Origin: Actinoalloteichus_B caeruleus
GTDB taxonomy: Bacteria > Actinomycetota > Actinomycetes > Mycobacteriales > Pseudonocardiaceae
Length of the DNA stretch: 64,000 bases
Direction: 5' to 3' (one strand)
Assembly (NCBI RefSeq): GCF_000718005.1
Contig: NZ_JODV01000009.1
Shown here: one piece after another, positions 51,704-60,441 of the stretch
How the letters are laid out: each line of letters opens with the position of its first letter
Position numbering within the stretch: position 1 is the stretch's first letter
Notes under the pieces: generated by a model
Databases searched by the model: none
Told to the model about the DNA's origin: nothing
Seen by the model: the letters and a program-made list of their open reading frames with translations, nothing else
Made by a program: the position numbers and the translations under genes

Positions 51704-54331
51704 TCAGACCGGGGCCGGCGCCGTCCCGGTTCGGGTCGTGGCGGGCTGGCCGGTCCGATCGGCCACCGGCAGGTCGAGGGTGAACAGGCGGTCGGGCGCC
51801 GGGTCGACCAGCTGGTGCAGGGCGAGCAGGACACCGGCCGCGCCGCTCCACAGCTCGGCGCTCAACCGGTTGCCGTGCAGGCCGGGCCACCGCACGCCCG
51901 TGGCGTGGGGGACGGCGTGGTGGAACAGGGCCCGCCCGGAGGCAACGGCGTCCTCGGTGGACGCCGGGGCCCCCAGCAGTCGTGCCGTCTCACCGAGCAC
52001 GAAGCCCATCCCCGCCTGGCCGGTGAACAGCCCGCCGCCGATGGTGAACCGCACGCGCAGGCCCCGCACGCACCGGTCGAGCACGTCCGCCAGGTGCGGG
52101 TCCGGCCGCCAGGCGAGGTACCGGGCGAGCACGTGGACGTAGCCGGCGCTGCCCGCGTACAGGTAGGGCATGGTGCGCCGGTCCCTGGCCGAGACCCGGA
52201 ACCCGAGCGCCCCGGTCTCCCACGGCTGGGCGTGGACGAGTTCGGCGCGGAGCAGGTCGAGCCCGCGTTCCAGGGGCGCGTCGTCCCCGGTCAGCCGACC
52301 CAGGTAGTACAGGGCCAACGCCACGCCGGGCCGGCCCTGGGCCAGTCCGGAGCGGTCGTCGCCGCCCAGCAGGGGCGTCAGGCCCTCGCCGGTGGGCAGC
52401 GTCTCCAGCAGGGCTCGGGCGCGGTCCAGGGCCGACTCCTCGCCCGTGCGGCAGTACAGGGACAGTTCGGCCAGTGCCAGGCCGGCGGATCCGCCGCCCA
52501 GGGTGGCCGAGCGGGTCACCAGCGGGTGCCGGCCGGCGTGGCGGAGGAGGCGTTCGGCGGCATCCCACTCGCCCTCCTGGGCGAGCACCCAGGCGATGCC
52601 GGCGCTGCCGAACAACAGGCCAGGGGGGATGTCGCGCCACCCGGCCAGCGACTCGTCGCGAAGTCGGGTGACCAGCGCCGGCGCCGGCGGGTGGCCGGCC
52701 ATCCGCAGGGCGTGCAGGACGCCGGCGCTGCCGTAGGCCACGCACCGGGTGTTGCTCCGGTGCCCGTCGGGGATGGTCGGGAAGACCCGGCGCGGGTGGT
52801 CGGGTTCGGCGAGGGCGAGCAGTGCGCTGGCGGTGTGGTCCCGTAGCCAGCTCAGCCACTCGTGGGGCTCGGCGGCCACCGCCTCGGGGGAGGGCAGCGC
52901 CGGCCCCGGAGCGGGCACGCCCCGGAACCGGTCCGCCCGCGCCCAGAGGGTCGCCGGCAGCGGGGCGCGTTCCTCCAGCGCGGCCGTCACGTGGTCCACG
53001 GCCGAGGGGCTGCGTTCGGCGACCTGGATGGTCGGGACCAGCATCATCCGCGCGATCGCGGCCAACCCGTAGTCGTCGTAGCGCACCGGGTCGAGCGTGG
53101 CCCGGCCGTCGGGGCTCAGGGCTTCCGGCGGGACGAATCCGGGGGTGGCCAGGGGCTGGATGGTGGTGTCCCGGCGCTGCGTCGACTCGAAGTCGACCAG
53201 CCGGACGCGGTCCTCGTCGTCGACCAGCACGTTGCGCGGGCTGACGTCGACGAACACGTAGCCGAGTTCGTGGAGGCGGTCGAGCTGGTCGCGCAACTGG
53301 TCCAGGATCAACCCGCACCTGCGGTAGTAGTCGGTGAAGGCCTCGGCGGGCTGGTCGACGCGGATGGCGGGGTTGTTCGCCATCAGCCACCTGCTCAGGG
53401 GCCGGCCGGGGACCAGTTCGGTCGCCAGGTAGGCGTGCTCCCAGTGGTCGAACCGTTCCACGGGTTCCGGTGCCAGTCCGGGTGCCCCGGCGTGCAGGGC
53501 CCGCAGCACCAGGTACTCGGCGGTGAGCCGGGCGTGGGCGTCGACGTCGCGGCCGGAGTGGGCGACGTGGGACCGGGCCTCCTTGAGGAAGACCTGCCGG
53601 CCGGTGGCGTCGGTGGCCCGGTAGGCGCCGCCGGCGTTGCTGTGCTGGAGCACGGCGTCGAAGGTGTAGCCGTGGAAGGCGACCGGACCGTCGGACAGGT
53701 CGGGTTCGGCCTCGACGAAGGGGTCCGCGACGCCGGCGGGGAGGTGGAACTCGGGGCGGCGGTCGTCGGGGATCTCGTCCCCGTCGGCGGCGGCCATCAC
53801 CGGGGTGCGGGTGCCGTCGGCCTCCAGCCGGTAACGGGAGCGGAAGGCGCCGTAGCGGTAGGAGACGCACCGGGAGGAGCCGAACCTGCGGTCGGTGAGC
53901 ACGTAGGGGCCGGGCACCCCGGCGAGGTCGTGTTCCAGGCGACGCAGGACCTCGTGGGCCTGGCGGGGGTCGGCCGGGTAGAGGGCGCAGAACTTGCCGC
54001 TCTGCGGCCGGGAGGCGTGCTTGCCGTGCAGGAGCAGGAAGTAGGTGCGGCCGGCCAGGTGTTTGAAGGGGATACCCAGGTCCACGCAGGCGGCAGCGAC
54101 GACGTCCAGGACGGCCGGGGCGTTGCCCGGGGTGCTGGAGACGTGCACCTTCCAACCGTGGTCGGGCGGGGGCGGCGCCTGCGGCGGACTCCAGTGGGTC
54201 CACACGTCCTGGTCGGCACGGTCCCAGCCGGGGGGCATCCGGGTGGGCGTGTAGCGGGTGCCGGGCGGGGCCTCGGCAAGCGGCTCGTAGAAATCGTCGT
54301 TCGCGAACGTGAATGACAGATCCGCTGGCAT
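51704..54331 (-). CDS. lanKC: Class III lanthipeptide synthetase LanKC
   Basis: Trifunctional enzyme of 875 residues that phosphorylates Ser in the precursor, eliminates the phosphate and cyclises onto Cys. An N-terminal lyase region (about 1-200) is followed by a Ser/Thr kinase-like domain (VFLKEARSH near residue 245, catalytic loop VDVSPRNVLVDDEDRVRLVDFE near 362-383). A C-terminal LanC-like domain (about 520-850) keeps the GSAG and GQAGMGF barrel motifs but lacks the Cys/Cys-His zinc ligands, which separates class III from class IV. Precursors 3, 2 and 1 follow on the same strand. Start ATG at 54331, with GGGAGGAG upstream. Length is normal. Confidence 0.94.
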   Translation of the reverse strand: MPADLSFTFANDDFYEPLAEAPPGTRYTPTRMPPGWDRADQDVWTHWSPPQAPPPPDHGWKVHVSSTPGNAPAVLDVVAAACVDLGIPFKHLAGRTYFLLLHGKHASRPQSGKFCALYPADPRQAHEVLRRLEHDLAGVPGPYVLTDRRFGSSRCVSYRYGAFRSRYRLEADGTRTPVMAAADGDEIPDDRRPEFHLPAGVADPFVEAEPDLSDGPVAFHGYTFDAVLQHSNAGGAYRATDATGRQVFLKEARSHVAHSGRDVDAHARLTAEYLVLRALHAGAPGLAPEPVERFDHWEHAYLATELVPGRPLSRWLMANNPAIRVDQPAEAFTDYYRRCGLILDQLRDQLDRLHELGYVFVDVSPRNVLVDDEDRVRLVDFESTQRRDTTIQPLATPGFVPPEALSPDGRATLDPVRYDDYGLAAIARMMLVPTIQVAERSPSAVDHVTAALEERAPLPATLWARADRFRGVPAPGPALPSPEAVAAEPHEWLSWLRDHTASALLALAEPDHPRRVFPTIPDGHRSNTRCVAYGSAGVLHALRMAGHPPAPALVTRLRDESLAGWRDIPPGLLFGSAGIAWVLAQEGEWDAAERLLRHAGRHPLVTRSATLGGGSAGLALAELSLYCRTGEESALDRARALLETLPTGEGLTPLLGGDDRSGLAQGRPGVALALYYLGRLTGDDAPLERGLDLLRAELVHAQPWETGALGFRVSARDRRTMPYLYAGSAGYVHVLARYLAWRPDPHLADVLDRCVRGLRVRFTIGGGLFTGQAGMGFVLGETARLLGAPASTEDAVASGRALFHHAVPHATGVRWPGLHGNRLSAELWSGAAGVLLALHQLVDPAPDRLFTLDLPVADRTGQPATTRTGTAPAPV

Positions 54332-54615
54332 GTCGCCCTCCTCCCTTCGCGTCGTGGTGGTCCGTCACCTCGCCGGTTCGCGTTCCGGCCCGTCGCGGCG
54401 GTCCCGTCCTCTTCCGGTGGGGCCGTCTCCGCTCTCGGTGACAGGGACAAGCTTCGCGCGCCGAACGGCCCGGGAACAGGTCGTCGACGGTCAGCAACCG
54501 GACCTGGGCGCTGTCAGGAAGGTGACCCGGCCCGGCGTGCTCCCCGGCCCGGGGGACGTCGGGCCGCCGGCCGAGGGCGAGGCGGGGACCGGTGGCCGTG
54601 GGCGGGCGACGTGCC
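54332..54615. other. Divergent promoter region between lanKC and tetR
   Basis: No gene is seen. The region holds the lanKC promoter, which I could not place with confidence, and leads into the tetR promoter. Confidence 0.35.
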
Positions 54616-54652
54616 TTGACCCCACGCCCTGAACAGGTGAACAATAAACTGG
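54616..54652 (+). promoter_or_regulatory. Promoter for leaderless tetR/CPBP transcript
   Basis: A -35 TTGACC (54616-54621) and a -10 AACAAT (54640-54645) are 18 bases apart. The expected transcription start falls on the GTG at 54652. No ribosome binding site precedes that codon, which fits a leaderless transcript. TGAACA repeats (54630-54635 and 54638-54643) overlap the -10 and could be a TetR half-site pair. Confidence 0.5.
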
Positions 54653-55287
54653 TGGCGCATTCAAAAAACGGGACGAGCGAACAGGGCAGGTCGTTCATCG
54701 AACGGGCCCGCCGCGAACAGATCGTGCGCGCCGCCGTCGACACCATCAGCGAGGTCGGGTACGGCCGCGCCTCCTACGCGCGCATCGCCCGCCGGGCCTC
54801 GATCAGCCCCTCGCTGATCTCCTACCACTTCGCCGACCGCGCGGACCTCATGCGCGAGGCGGCCAGCAGCGTCGTGGACGACCTGCGGCGCGGCCTCCGC
54901 GACGCCACGCCCAACCCTGCCTCCTACCCCGAGGCCCTGGCCGCGCTGATCACCCACAACGTCCACTACGCCGCCGGCCACCTCCGCGACCTCACCGCGC
55001 TCGCCGAGCTGCGGGCCGCCGGCATGGCACCCGCCGACGCCGGGCCCGACCAGGGCCGCGCCGACCTCGAGCGGCTACTGGCCGACGGCCAGGCCGCCGG
55101 CGAGTACGGGGCCTTCACCCCGACGCTGATGGCCGCCACCCTGCTCGCCGCGCTCGAAGCCGTCCCCGCCGTCCTCGCCCGCGAACCCGACATCGACCCG
55201 GCCCACTACGCCACCGAACTCGCCGAGACCTTCCGTCGCGCGACCGCGCCCGCCCCGGCGGCCCACCGAACCGAGGACCCCCGTTGA
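54652..55287 (+). CDS. TetR-family transcriptional regulator
   Basis: Regulator of 211 residues. The TetR helix-turn-helix is at about residues 20-65 (REQIVRAAVDTISEVGYGRAS, then ARRASISPSLISYHFADRADLM). The C-terminal ligand domain is typical in length. The GTG at 54652 coincides with the predicted transcription start; an in-frame GTG five codons upstream lies inside the -10 region. The stop overlaps the TTG start of the CPBP gene (TTGA), so the two proteins are made together. It stands divergent from lanKC and may control it as well as itself. Confidence 0.88.
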   Translation: MAHSKNGTSEQGRSFIERARREQIVRAAVDTISEVGYGRASYARIARRASISPSLISYHFADRADLMREAASSVVDDLRRGLRDATPNPASYPEALAALITHNVHYAAGHLRDLTALAELRAAGMAPADAGPDQGRADLERLLADGQAAGEYGAFTPTLMAATLLAALEAVPAVLAREPDIDPAHYATELAETFRRATAPAPAAHRTEDPR

Positions 55288-56090
55288 CCACCGTGACCGC
55301 CGCCCTGCTCACCTGGGCACTGCACCTGCTCGTCGTGGCCCTGCTCTGCGGCCCCGGTGTCTGGCTCACCCTCCGGCGGGCGGCCGTCGTCCCCGCCGGT
55401 GCCCCCGCCCCGGTGGCCGACGGCCCCGAGGACCACCGGGACCCCGCGAGCCCGGCACGGCTCCTGCTGGCGGTCGCCGGCGCGCACGGCGCGGTGCTCG
55501 TCCTCACGGCACTGCCCCGCGTCGGCCCCTTCGAGTCCCTCGACCGCAACTGGCAGGGCCAACTGCTGGCCCTGGCCTTCGCCGCCGGTCTCCTCCTGGC
55601 CTGGCCCCGCCTCACCCCGGAGGGGGTGGGCCTGACCCGGCCCAAACCCGGTTCGTGGACCCTGGTCGCGGGGGGCGCGCTCGGCGCCCTGGTGGTGCAG
55701 TACGCCGTCGGCGGGATGGGTCCGTCCGCGGAACCCACCGCCGAGGCCTTCGTCAACAGCGCCGTCATGCCCGGCCTGTGGGAGGAGTTCCTCTTCCGGG
55801 GGATCCTGTTCTGCCTGGTGCTCCAGGCGTTGCCCGCCCGCCGCCGGATCGCCGGCATCAGCGCCACCTGGGCCATGCTCATCACCAGCCTGCTGTTCGC
55901 CCTCGGGCACGGCCTCGTCGTGGACCCGGTCGACGGCCTCACCGTCCAACTCGGATACGTGCTCAGCACCCTGGTCGCCGGGATCTTCTTCGTCTGGGTG
56001 CGGGAGCGGACCGGCAGCCTCCTGCCGGCGATCGTGCTGCACAACCTCATCAACCTCGCCGGCCTGCTCGTCGTGGGCCTTCAGGGCTAG
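55284..56090 (+). CDS. CPBP-family intramembrane metalloprotease
   Basis: Membrane protein of 268 residues with about eight helices. CPBP (Abi/Rce1-like) motifs are present in order: EEFLFRGILF near residue 167 (Glu-Glu and Arg), FALGHGL near 207 and HNLIN near 252. These His and Glu residues form the metal or general-base site of the family. CPBP proteins occur in bacteriocin loci, where some give self-immunity or process peptides. Here it is cotranscribed with a TetR gene beside the class III lanthipeptide genes, so immunity is a fair guess. The start is TTG at 55284, four bases overlapping tetR. Confidence 0.9.
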   Translation: MTTVTAALLTWALHLLVVALLCGPGVWLTLRRAAVVPAGAPAPVADGPEDHRDPASPARLLLAVAGAHGAVLVLTALPRVGPFESLDRNWQGQLLALAFAAGLLLAWPRLTPEGVGLTRPKPGSWTLVAGGALGALVVQYAVGGMGPSAEPTAEAFVNSAVMPGLWEEFLFRGILFCLVLQALPARRRIAGISATWAMLITSLLFALGHGLVVDPVDGLTVQLGYVLSTLVAGIFFVWVRERTGSLLPAIVLHNLINLAGLLVVGLQG

Positions 56091-56155
56091 GGCGCCGGGG
56101 GCGTGCCGTGCACGCGGAGCTGGGACCGCACGGCGTCCTCCAGCGCCCGGGTCCC

Positions 56156-57466
56156 TCACCGCCCGGTGGGGGAGCCGGCCGCGTCCTCGCCCGACCGCCC
56201 GGGGGCGCCGAGACGCGCGCCACCGTTCCGCCGCATCGGCGCCGGCGGAACGGCCGACGGTCGTTCCGCCGGCCACACCACCACGGCGGTCACCGCTCCG
56301 GCGACCGCGAGCGCGGCGAGCAGCACCCACCCCGTGGTGAACCCGGCGGCGGTGACCACCCAGCCCGCCACCGGGTAGCTCAGCAGCCAACAGGCGTGCG
56401 ACAGCGAGAACTGCGCCGCGAACAGCGCCGGCCGGTCCCCGGGCCCCGACGACCGCCGCAACACCCGCCCCACCGGCGTCAACACCAGCCCAGCCCCCGC
56501 GCCGAGCACCGCCCACACCCCCAGGGCCACCGGCCACCGCCAGGCACCGGAGTCCACCAGCGACAAACCGACAGCACCGACCACACCCGCGCACAGCGTC
56601 CCCGCGCCCGCCAGCATCACCCCGCGCTCCGCGACCCGCTCCAACACCCGGGGCAGCGCCAACGCCACCAGGATCGTCCCCACCCCGTTGGCGGCCAGGA
56701 GAACCGCCACCTCCGTCTCCGACCGGCCCAACTCGTCCCGCGCGTAGTTGACCGTGTTCACCATGACCACCGCGCCCGCCCCGGCCACCGCCAGGTCCAG
56801 GCCCAACACCCCCCGCAGTCGGGGCGTCGCCAGGAAGATCCGCGTCCCCGCCCCCAACCGCTCGACGAACCGCACCCGACCACTCGGCCGCGCCCGGGGA
56901 ACCCGCGCCGAGACCACCAGGGCCGCCGAGGCCAGGAACCCGGCGGCGGTGCCCGCGAACAACCACGGGAAGTCCACGACGGTCAACACGAGCGCGGCCA
57001 CCACCGGGCTCAGCAGCGTCTCCAGGCTCGACGCCAGCTGCGAGGCCGACAAGGCCCGCGTGTAGTCGCCCTCGTCGGGCAGGATGTCCGGCAACGCCGA
57101 CTGGAACGTCGGCGTGAACGCCGCCGACGCCGACTGCAACACCGCGATCAGCACGTACACGTGCCAGACCTCGGTGACGAACGGCAACGCCACCACCACC
57201 GCCGCCCGCACCAGGTCCAGCCCCACCAGCATCGCGCGCCGAGGAACCCGGTCGGCGTAGGCGCCGGCGAGCGAGGACACCGTCACATAGGCGACCATCT
57301 TGATCGCCAGCGCCGTGCCCAGGACGGCGCCGGCGCGCGGGCCGGCGAGGTCGTAGGCCAACAGGGCCAGCGCCACCGTGGCCAGCCCCGTCCCGAGCAG
57401 CGCGGTCACCTGCGCGCCGAACAGGTGGCGGTAGTCCCGGTTCGCGAACAACGACGACATCCCCAT
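56156..57466 (-). CDS. MFS transporter, candidate metal or drug exporter
   Basis: Transporter of 436 residues with about twelve helices and an N-terminal FANRDYRHLFGAQVTALLGTGLATVALALL typical of MFS exporters. The intracellular loop AGAYADRVPRRAMLVGLD carries the MFS signature. It has no His-rich loop. It is divergent from an ArsR/SmtB sensor with an intact alpha-5 metal site, so export of Zn, Co or Ni, or of a metal complex, is suggested by context only. The ATG at 57466 is preceded by GGGAGG at five bases. Confidence 0.88.
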   Translation of the reverse strand: MGMSSLFANRDYRHLFGAQVTALLGTGLATVALALLAYDLAGPRAGAVLGTALAIKMVAYVTVSSLAGAYADRVPRRAMLVGLDLVRAAVVVALPFVTEVWHVYVLIAVLQSASAAFTPTFQSALPDILPDEGDYTRALSASQLASSLETLLSPVVAALVLTVVDFPWLFAGTAAGFLASAALVVSARVPRARPSGRVRFVERLGAGTRIFLATPRLRGVLGLDLAVAGAGAVVMVNTVNYARDELGRSETEVAVLLAANGVGTILVALALPRVLERVAERGVMLAGAGTLCAGVVGAVGLSLVDSGAWRWPVALGVWAVLGAGAGLVLTPVGRVLRRSSGPGDRPALFAAQFSLSHACWLLSYPVAGWVVTAAGFTTGWVLLAALAVAGAVTAVVVWPAERPSAVPPAPMRRNGGARLGAPGRSGEDAAGSPTGR

Positions 57467-57491
57467 CACGGCCTCCCGACATCCATCACCA

Positions 57492-57538
57492 ACACTAGAA
57501 CATATGAACAGTTCTTCAAGTATGTGGTGCTCTAGGAT
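57492..57538. promoter_or_regulatory. ArsR operator and divergent promoters
   Basis: A plus-strand -10 TAGGAT (57533-57538) lies six bases before the arsR ATG, so that transcript is probably leaderless. On the minus strand a -35 TTGAAG (57514-57519) and a -10 TAGTGT (57492-57497) are 16 bases apart and serve the MFS gene. Between them ATATGAACAGTT-CT-TCAAGTATGTGG (57502-57527) is an imperfect 12-2-12 element of the SmtB/ArsR kind that would block both promoters. Confidence 0.6.
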
Positions 57539-57544
57539 CTCGTC

Positions 57545-57931
57545 ATGGGCCACCGCCGACCCGACCACCCCCCGCCCGCCCGGCTCACCCCCGAGGACGC
57601 GGCGACGGTGGCCACCACCCTCCAGGCGCTGGCCACCCCGAGCCGGCTGCTCATCCTCACCCGGCTGCGGGAGAGCCCCTGCCCGGTGGCCGAACTCGCC
57701 GAGGCCGTCGGCATGGAGACCTCGGCGGTCTCCCACCAACTCCGGCTACTGCGCAACCTCGGGCTCGTCACCGGCACCCGCCACGGCCGCAGCATCGTCT
57801 ACAGCCTCTACGACAGCCACGTCGCCATGCTCCTCGACGAGGCCGTCTACCACATCGAACACCTCCGGCTCGGCCTGCGGCAGGACCCCGTCACCGGCGA
57901 ACACCACCAGAACCCCGATCCCACCTCCTGA
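57545..57931 (+). CDS. ArsR/SmtB-family metal-responsive repressor
   Basis: Winged-helix repressor of 128 residues. The DNA-binding helix is at about residues 45-70 (CPVAELAEAVGMETSAVSHQLRLLR). The alpha-5 metal site is complete, with D90, H92, H103 and H106, exactly the D-x-H-x10-H-x2-H spacing of CzrA/NmtR-type Zn/Co/Ni sensors. No alpha-3 cysteine pair is present, so cadmium, lead or arsenic sensing is unlikely. It is divergent from an MFS transporter and should release the shared operator when metal is high. The ATG is six bases after a -10, suggesting a leaderless transcript. Confidence 0.93.
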   Translation: MGHRRPDHPPPARLTPEDAATVATTLQALATPSRLLILTRLRESPCPVAELAEAVGMETSAVSHQLRLLRNLGLVTGTRHGRSIVYSLYDSHVAMLLDEAVYHIEHLRLGLRQDPVTGEHHQNPDPTS

Positions 57932-58010
57932 CCCGCCGCACCCAGCGAGCCAGGGCACCCCCGACACCGACCCGAGGGGCCGGCGGCGTCGCCCGTACGC
58001 CACGACGACC

Positions 58011-58042
58011 GGGAGCCCCCGACCCAGCGGTCAGGGGCTCCC
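58011..58042. terminator. Bidirectional terminator between arsR and M14 gene
   Basis: GGGAGCCCC (58011-58019) and GGGGCTCCC (58034-58042) are exact reverse complements around a 14-base loop, between the convergent stops at 57931 and 58077. Confidence 0.65.
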
Positions 58043-58076
58043 CTCGCGAGCGGTCAACCCACCCGTCGCGTCCCGA

Positions 58077-59387
58077 TCACCGCTCCAACACGTCGAGCAG
58101 CGGGTCCGCCAGCGTGCGCGACTGGTCCGTGGTCACCACCGGACCCCGGGGCGGGATCGCGTCGTAGTCGGCCGGGTCCAGATCCCGCACCTGGCCGCTG
58201 GCCACGCCCCGCAGGATGCCCTCCACCCCGACGTACACCGCCTGCGTGAGCATCACGCGGTGCCGCTCGCCGAGGTCCTGGCTCTGCCCCCGCACCTCGA
58301 ACAACACCGATCCGCTGCCGTTGAGGGCGAACGAACCCAGACCCGTACCAGGCAGGTCCACGTCCTGGGGGTAGAGGGAGACGTGGGCGAACTCCGGCCG
58401 GTGCGCCGAGGCGTCCCGCAACGCGTCGTAGGCGGCCACGTTCAGCTGCTTGGCGTAGTCGAGGTCGTACCGGTCGGCGTACTCGGCGTACCGGGCGCCC
58501 TCCTCGGTGTTCGGGTCAGCGACGAACTTGCCCGACAGGCTCAACGTCACGTAGTCGTCGGTGCCCGGCATGACGTAGCAGGGGCCCTGGTGGTGGATGT
58601 CCACGTAGGTGTCGACCGTGCCGAACTCCTCCGTGAGGTCCACGTAGAGGTCCCGCACCGCCTGCGTCTCCGGGCTCAGGAACCAGCCGGGCCGCGCCGA
58701 GTTCCCGGGGAGGTCGGCGGCGTCGGGCATGTAGGACAGGTCCGGGTTGTAGTCCCGGTTGATGTCGAACCCGGGACGCGGCCCGTAGTCGTGGCCCTGC
58801 CGGACGTTGGTGATGTAGTTCCACGCCGGCTCGGCCCCGGCCAGCTGCGGGTGCAGGTCCACGACCTCGTCCCAGGTCATGTCGTTGCCCCGCCGGTTCA
58901 GCTCCGCCGCGTCCGGGTTCATCTTCGGCACGGCGACCACCGTGAGCTCCGAGCGGACCTCCTGGGCGAAGCGGGAGTTGGACCGGCCCAGGTGGTCCAA
59001 CAGCCACAGGATCGCGTCGGTGCCCGTCTTCTCGTTCCCGTGGATCTCGCTGGTCAGCAGCACCACCGTGTCACCGTCGCCGACCCGCGCGGCCTGGATG
59101 AGACGACCACGGTTGGAGGTGCCGATCTGGTCGACCTGGACGCGTCCCCGGCTCTCCGCCTCGATCCGGTCGAGCTCGACCAGCAGCTCCTCGTAGTCGG
59201 TGAACGCGTCGACCGGGTTGTCCTGGGGGCGCGTGCTGCACCGCTCGGCCGGCTCCTGCCGAGGCGCGTCCCGGGCGGTGTCCGCCGTGGACGGCGGTGG
59301 TGCCGCCGTCGCGGTGGGCAGTACCCCGAAGGTGCCCAGCATGAGGGTTCCCGTGATGGCGGCCAAGGTTCGGCGCACGGTCGGCAT
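58077..59387 (-). CDS. Secreted M14-family zinc carboxypeptidase
   Basis: Peptidase of 436 residues with a signal peptide (about residues 1-28, cleaved near ATAA). The M14 zinc triad is visible: HGNE near residue 113 (His and Glu) and the second His in VDIHHQGPC near 264. The catalytic Glu is in VLFEVRGQ near 363. The N-terminal FTDYEELLVELDRIE is the typical M14 entry helix. It resembles succinylglutamate-desuccinylase/zinc-carboxypeptidase-like secreted enzymes of actinomycetes. The substrate is probably a peptide. The ATG at 59387 has GAGGAGG upstream. Confidence 0.9.
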   Translation of the reverse strand: MPTVRRTLAAITGTLMLGTFGVLPTATAAPPPSTADTARDAPRQEPAERCSTRPQDNPVDAFTDYEELLVELDRIEAESRGRVQVDQIGTSNRGRLIQAARVGDGDTVVLLTSEIHGNEKTGTDAILWLLDHLGRSNSRFAQEVRSELTVVAVPKMNPDAAELNRRGNDMTWDEVVDLHPQLAGAEPAWNYITNVRQGHDYGPRPGFDINRDYNPDLSYMPDAADLPGNSARPGWFLSPETQAVRDLYVDLTEEFGTVDTYVDIHHQGPCYVMPGTDDYVTLSLSGKFVADPNTEEGARYAEYADRYDLDYAKQLNVAAYDALRDASAHRPEFAHVSLYPQDVDLPGTGLGSFALNGSGSVLFEVRGQSQDLGERHRVMLTQAVYVGVEGILRGVASGQVRDLDPADYDAIPPRGPVVTTDQSRTLADPLLDVLER

Positions 59388-60264
59388 CCGTCCTCCTCGC
59401 TCTCGGTGCGGCCGCTGGTGGTGCTCCCGCCCCGCGCGGAGCGGGAGCACGTCGGCCGTCGGCGTAGGGCAAGTAAAGGTCGCGTTGGGTACCCGCACAA
59501 GAGCGGAGGGCGACCGCCGACGGTCCCGGGCCCGAATCGGCCTTGTGAGCGTCAGTCGGGGAAGGGTGGCGTCGCCCGGCCACCCGGGTTCGCGGGGGCG
59601 TGTCGAAGCACTGCCCCGCCGCCGGGTGACTGCCGGAGTGGGGTGTTCTCCCACGGAGGATCTTCGATTCGCGGCTCGAAGCTGTCACCACGGCACCTTC
59701 GGGCTGCCAGACCGGGCCGTGGGGTGTGCCGGAACGAATGCGGAGGATGTCACGGGTCCCGCTCCCCTCGCATCCTCGCGGGCCGGGTTTCGTCGAGGCC
59801 AAGGATCAGGGTAGGAAGTCCCCTCCGAGTACTCGGGAGCGGCGAGAGTCACGACCAGCGAACGCCCAAGATCATCCAGTCGCATCGGATCCGGGCGATG
59901 TCTCCATGCGCCAACTCTCCACGTGAGCAGCGAGGACGACGGCAGGAACAGTGTCAGAGCAGGGCTCCGTATGCCCGCCCTGAGGGAAGTCGCGCTCAGC
60001 GCAGCAGGCTGGTGGTCATGCGTGGTGCCAAGCGTTCGCCGGGGCGGGAGTCATTTGTGATTCCGCTACTCACTCACGTGCTCACATCCGTCCTCACGTT
60101 GTTCAGTGCTGGTGACGCGAACTCGCGTCGTGGGACCCACTTCCGGAGCACGTAGGAGGCCTGGACGTGGGTCGGCTGGTGGTCGGTCCTCGTCCGCGCA
60201 CGGGCGGAGCTTCCTCCTCGGGGGACCGGCCGCCGGCATCCACTTACTGGTGCGGAGGTGGCGG
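59388..60264. other. Long gene-free region
   Basis: About 880 bases without a supported gene. The codon-position GC bias of coding DNA is absent. CTCAC-containing direct repeats occur at about 60068-60098 (four CTCAC within 31 bases), followed by a G-rich stretch before the small gene at 60265; they could be an operator. Confidence 0.4.
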
Positions 60265-60441
60265 ATGTCGGGCTACGAAGCCATGTGGGCTGTGCTTCGT
60301 GGAGCGGTTCTCGCCGAACTGCTGATCGCCGGGTGGCTCGTCACTCGGAACCATCGGGTTCGGGACGTGGTGGAGGTTCGGTACCGAGGGTGGCGACTCC
60401 GGGTTCGTCGCCGCCGGCATGGGGATCGGGGACGGGCATGA
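60265..60441 (+). CDS. Small membrane-associated hypothetical protein
   Basis: Protein of 58 residues with one hydrophobic helix (WAVLRGAVLAELLIAGWLV, about residues 8-26) and an Arg-rich C-terminal half. GGAGGTG lies at the right distance upstream of the ATG. The stop overlaps the next start (ATGA). It is found just before the 60438 gene and is probably made together with it. No family recognised. Confidence 0.6.
   Translation: MSGYEAMWAVLRGAVLAELLIAGWLVTRNHRVRDVVEVRYRGWRLRVRRRRHGDRGRA

Noticed and set aside
59388..60264. Possible gene in the 880-base gap, for example a 66-codon frame at 59726.
   Set aside because: Codon-position bias is absent, and no ribosome binding site or recognisable product was found.
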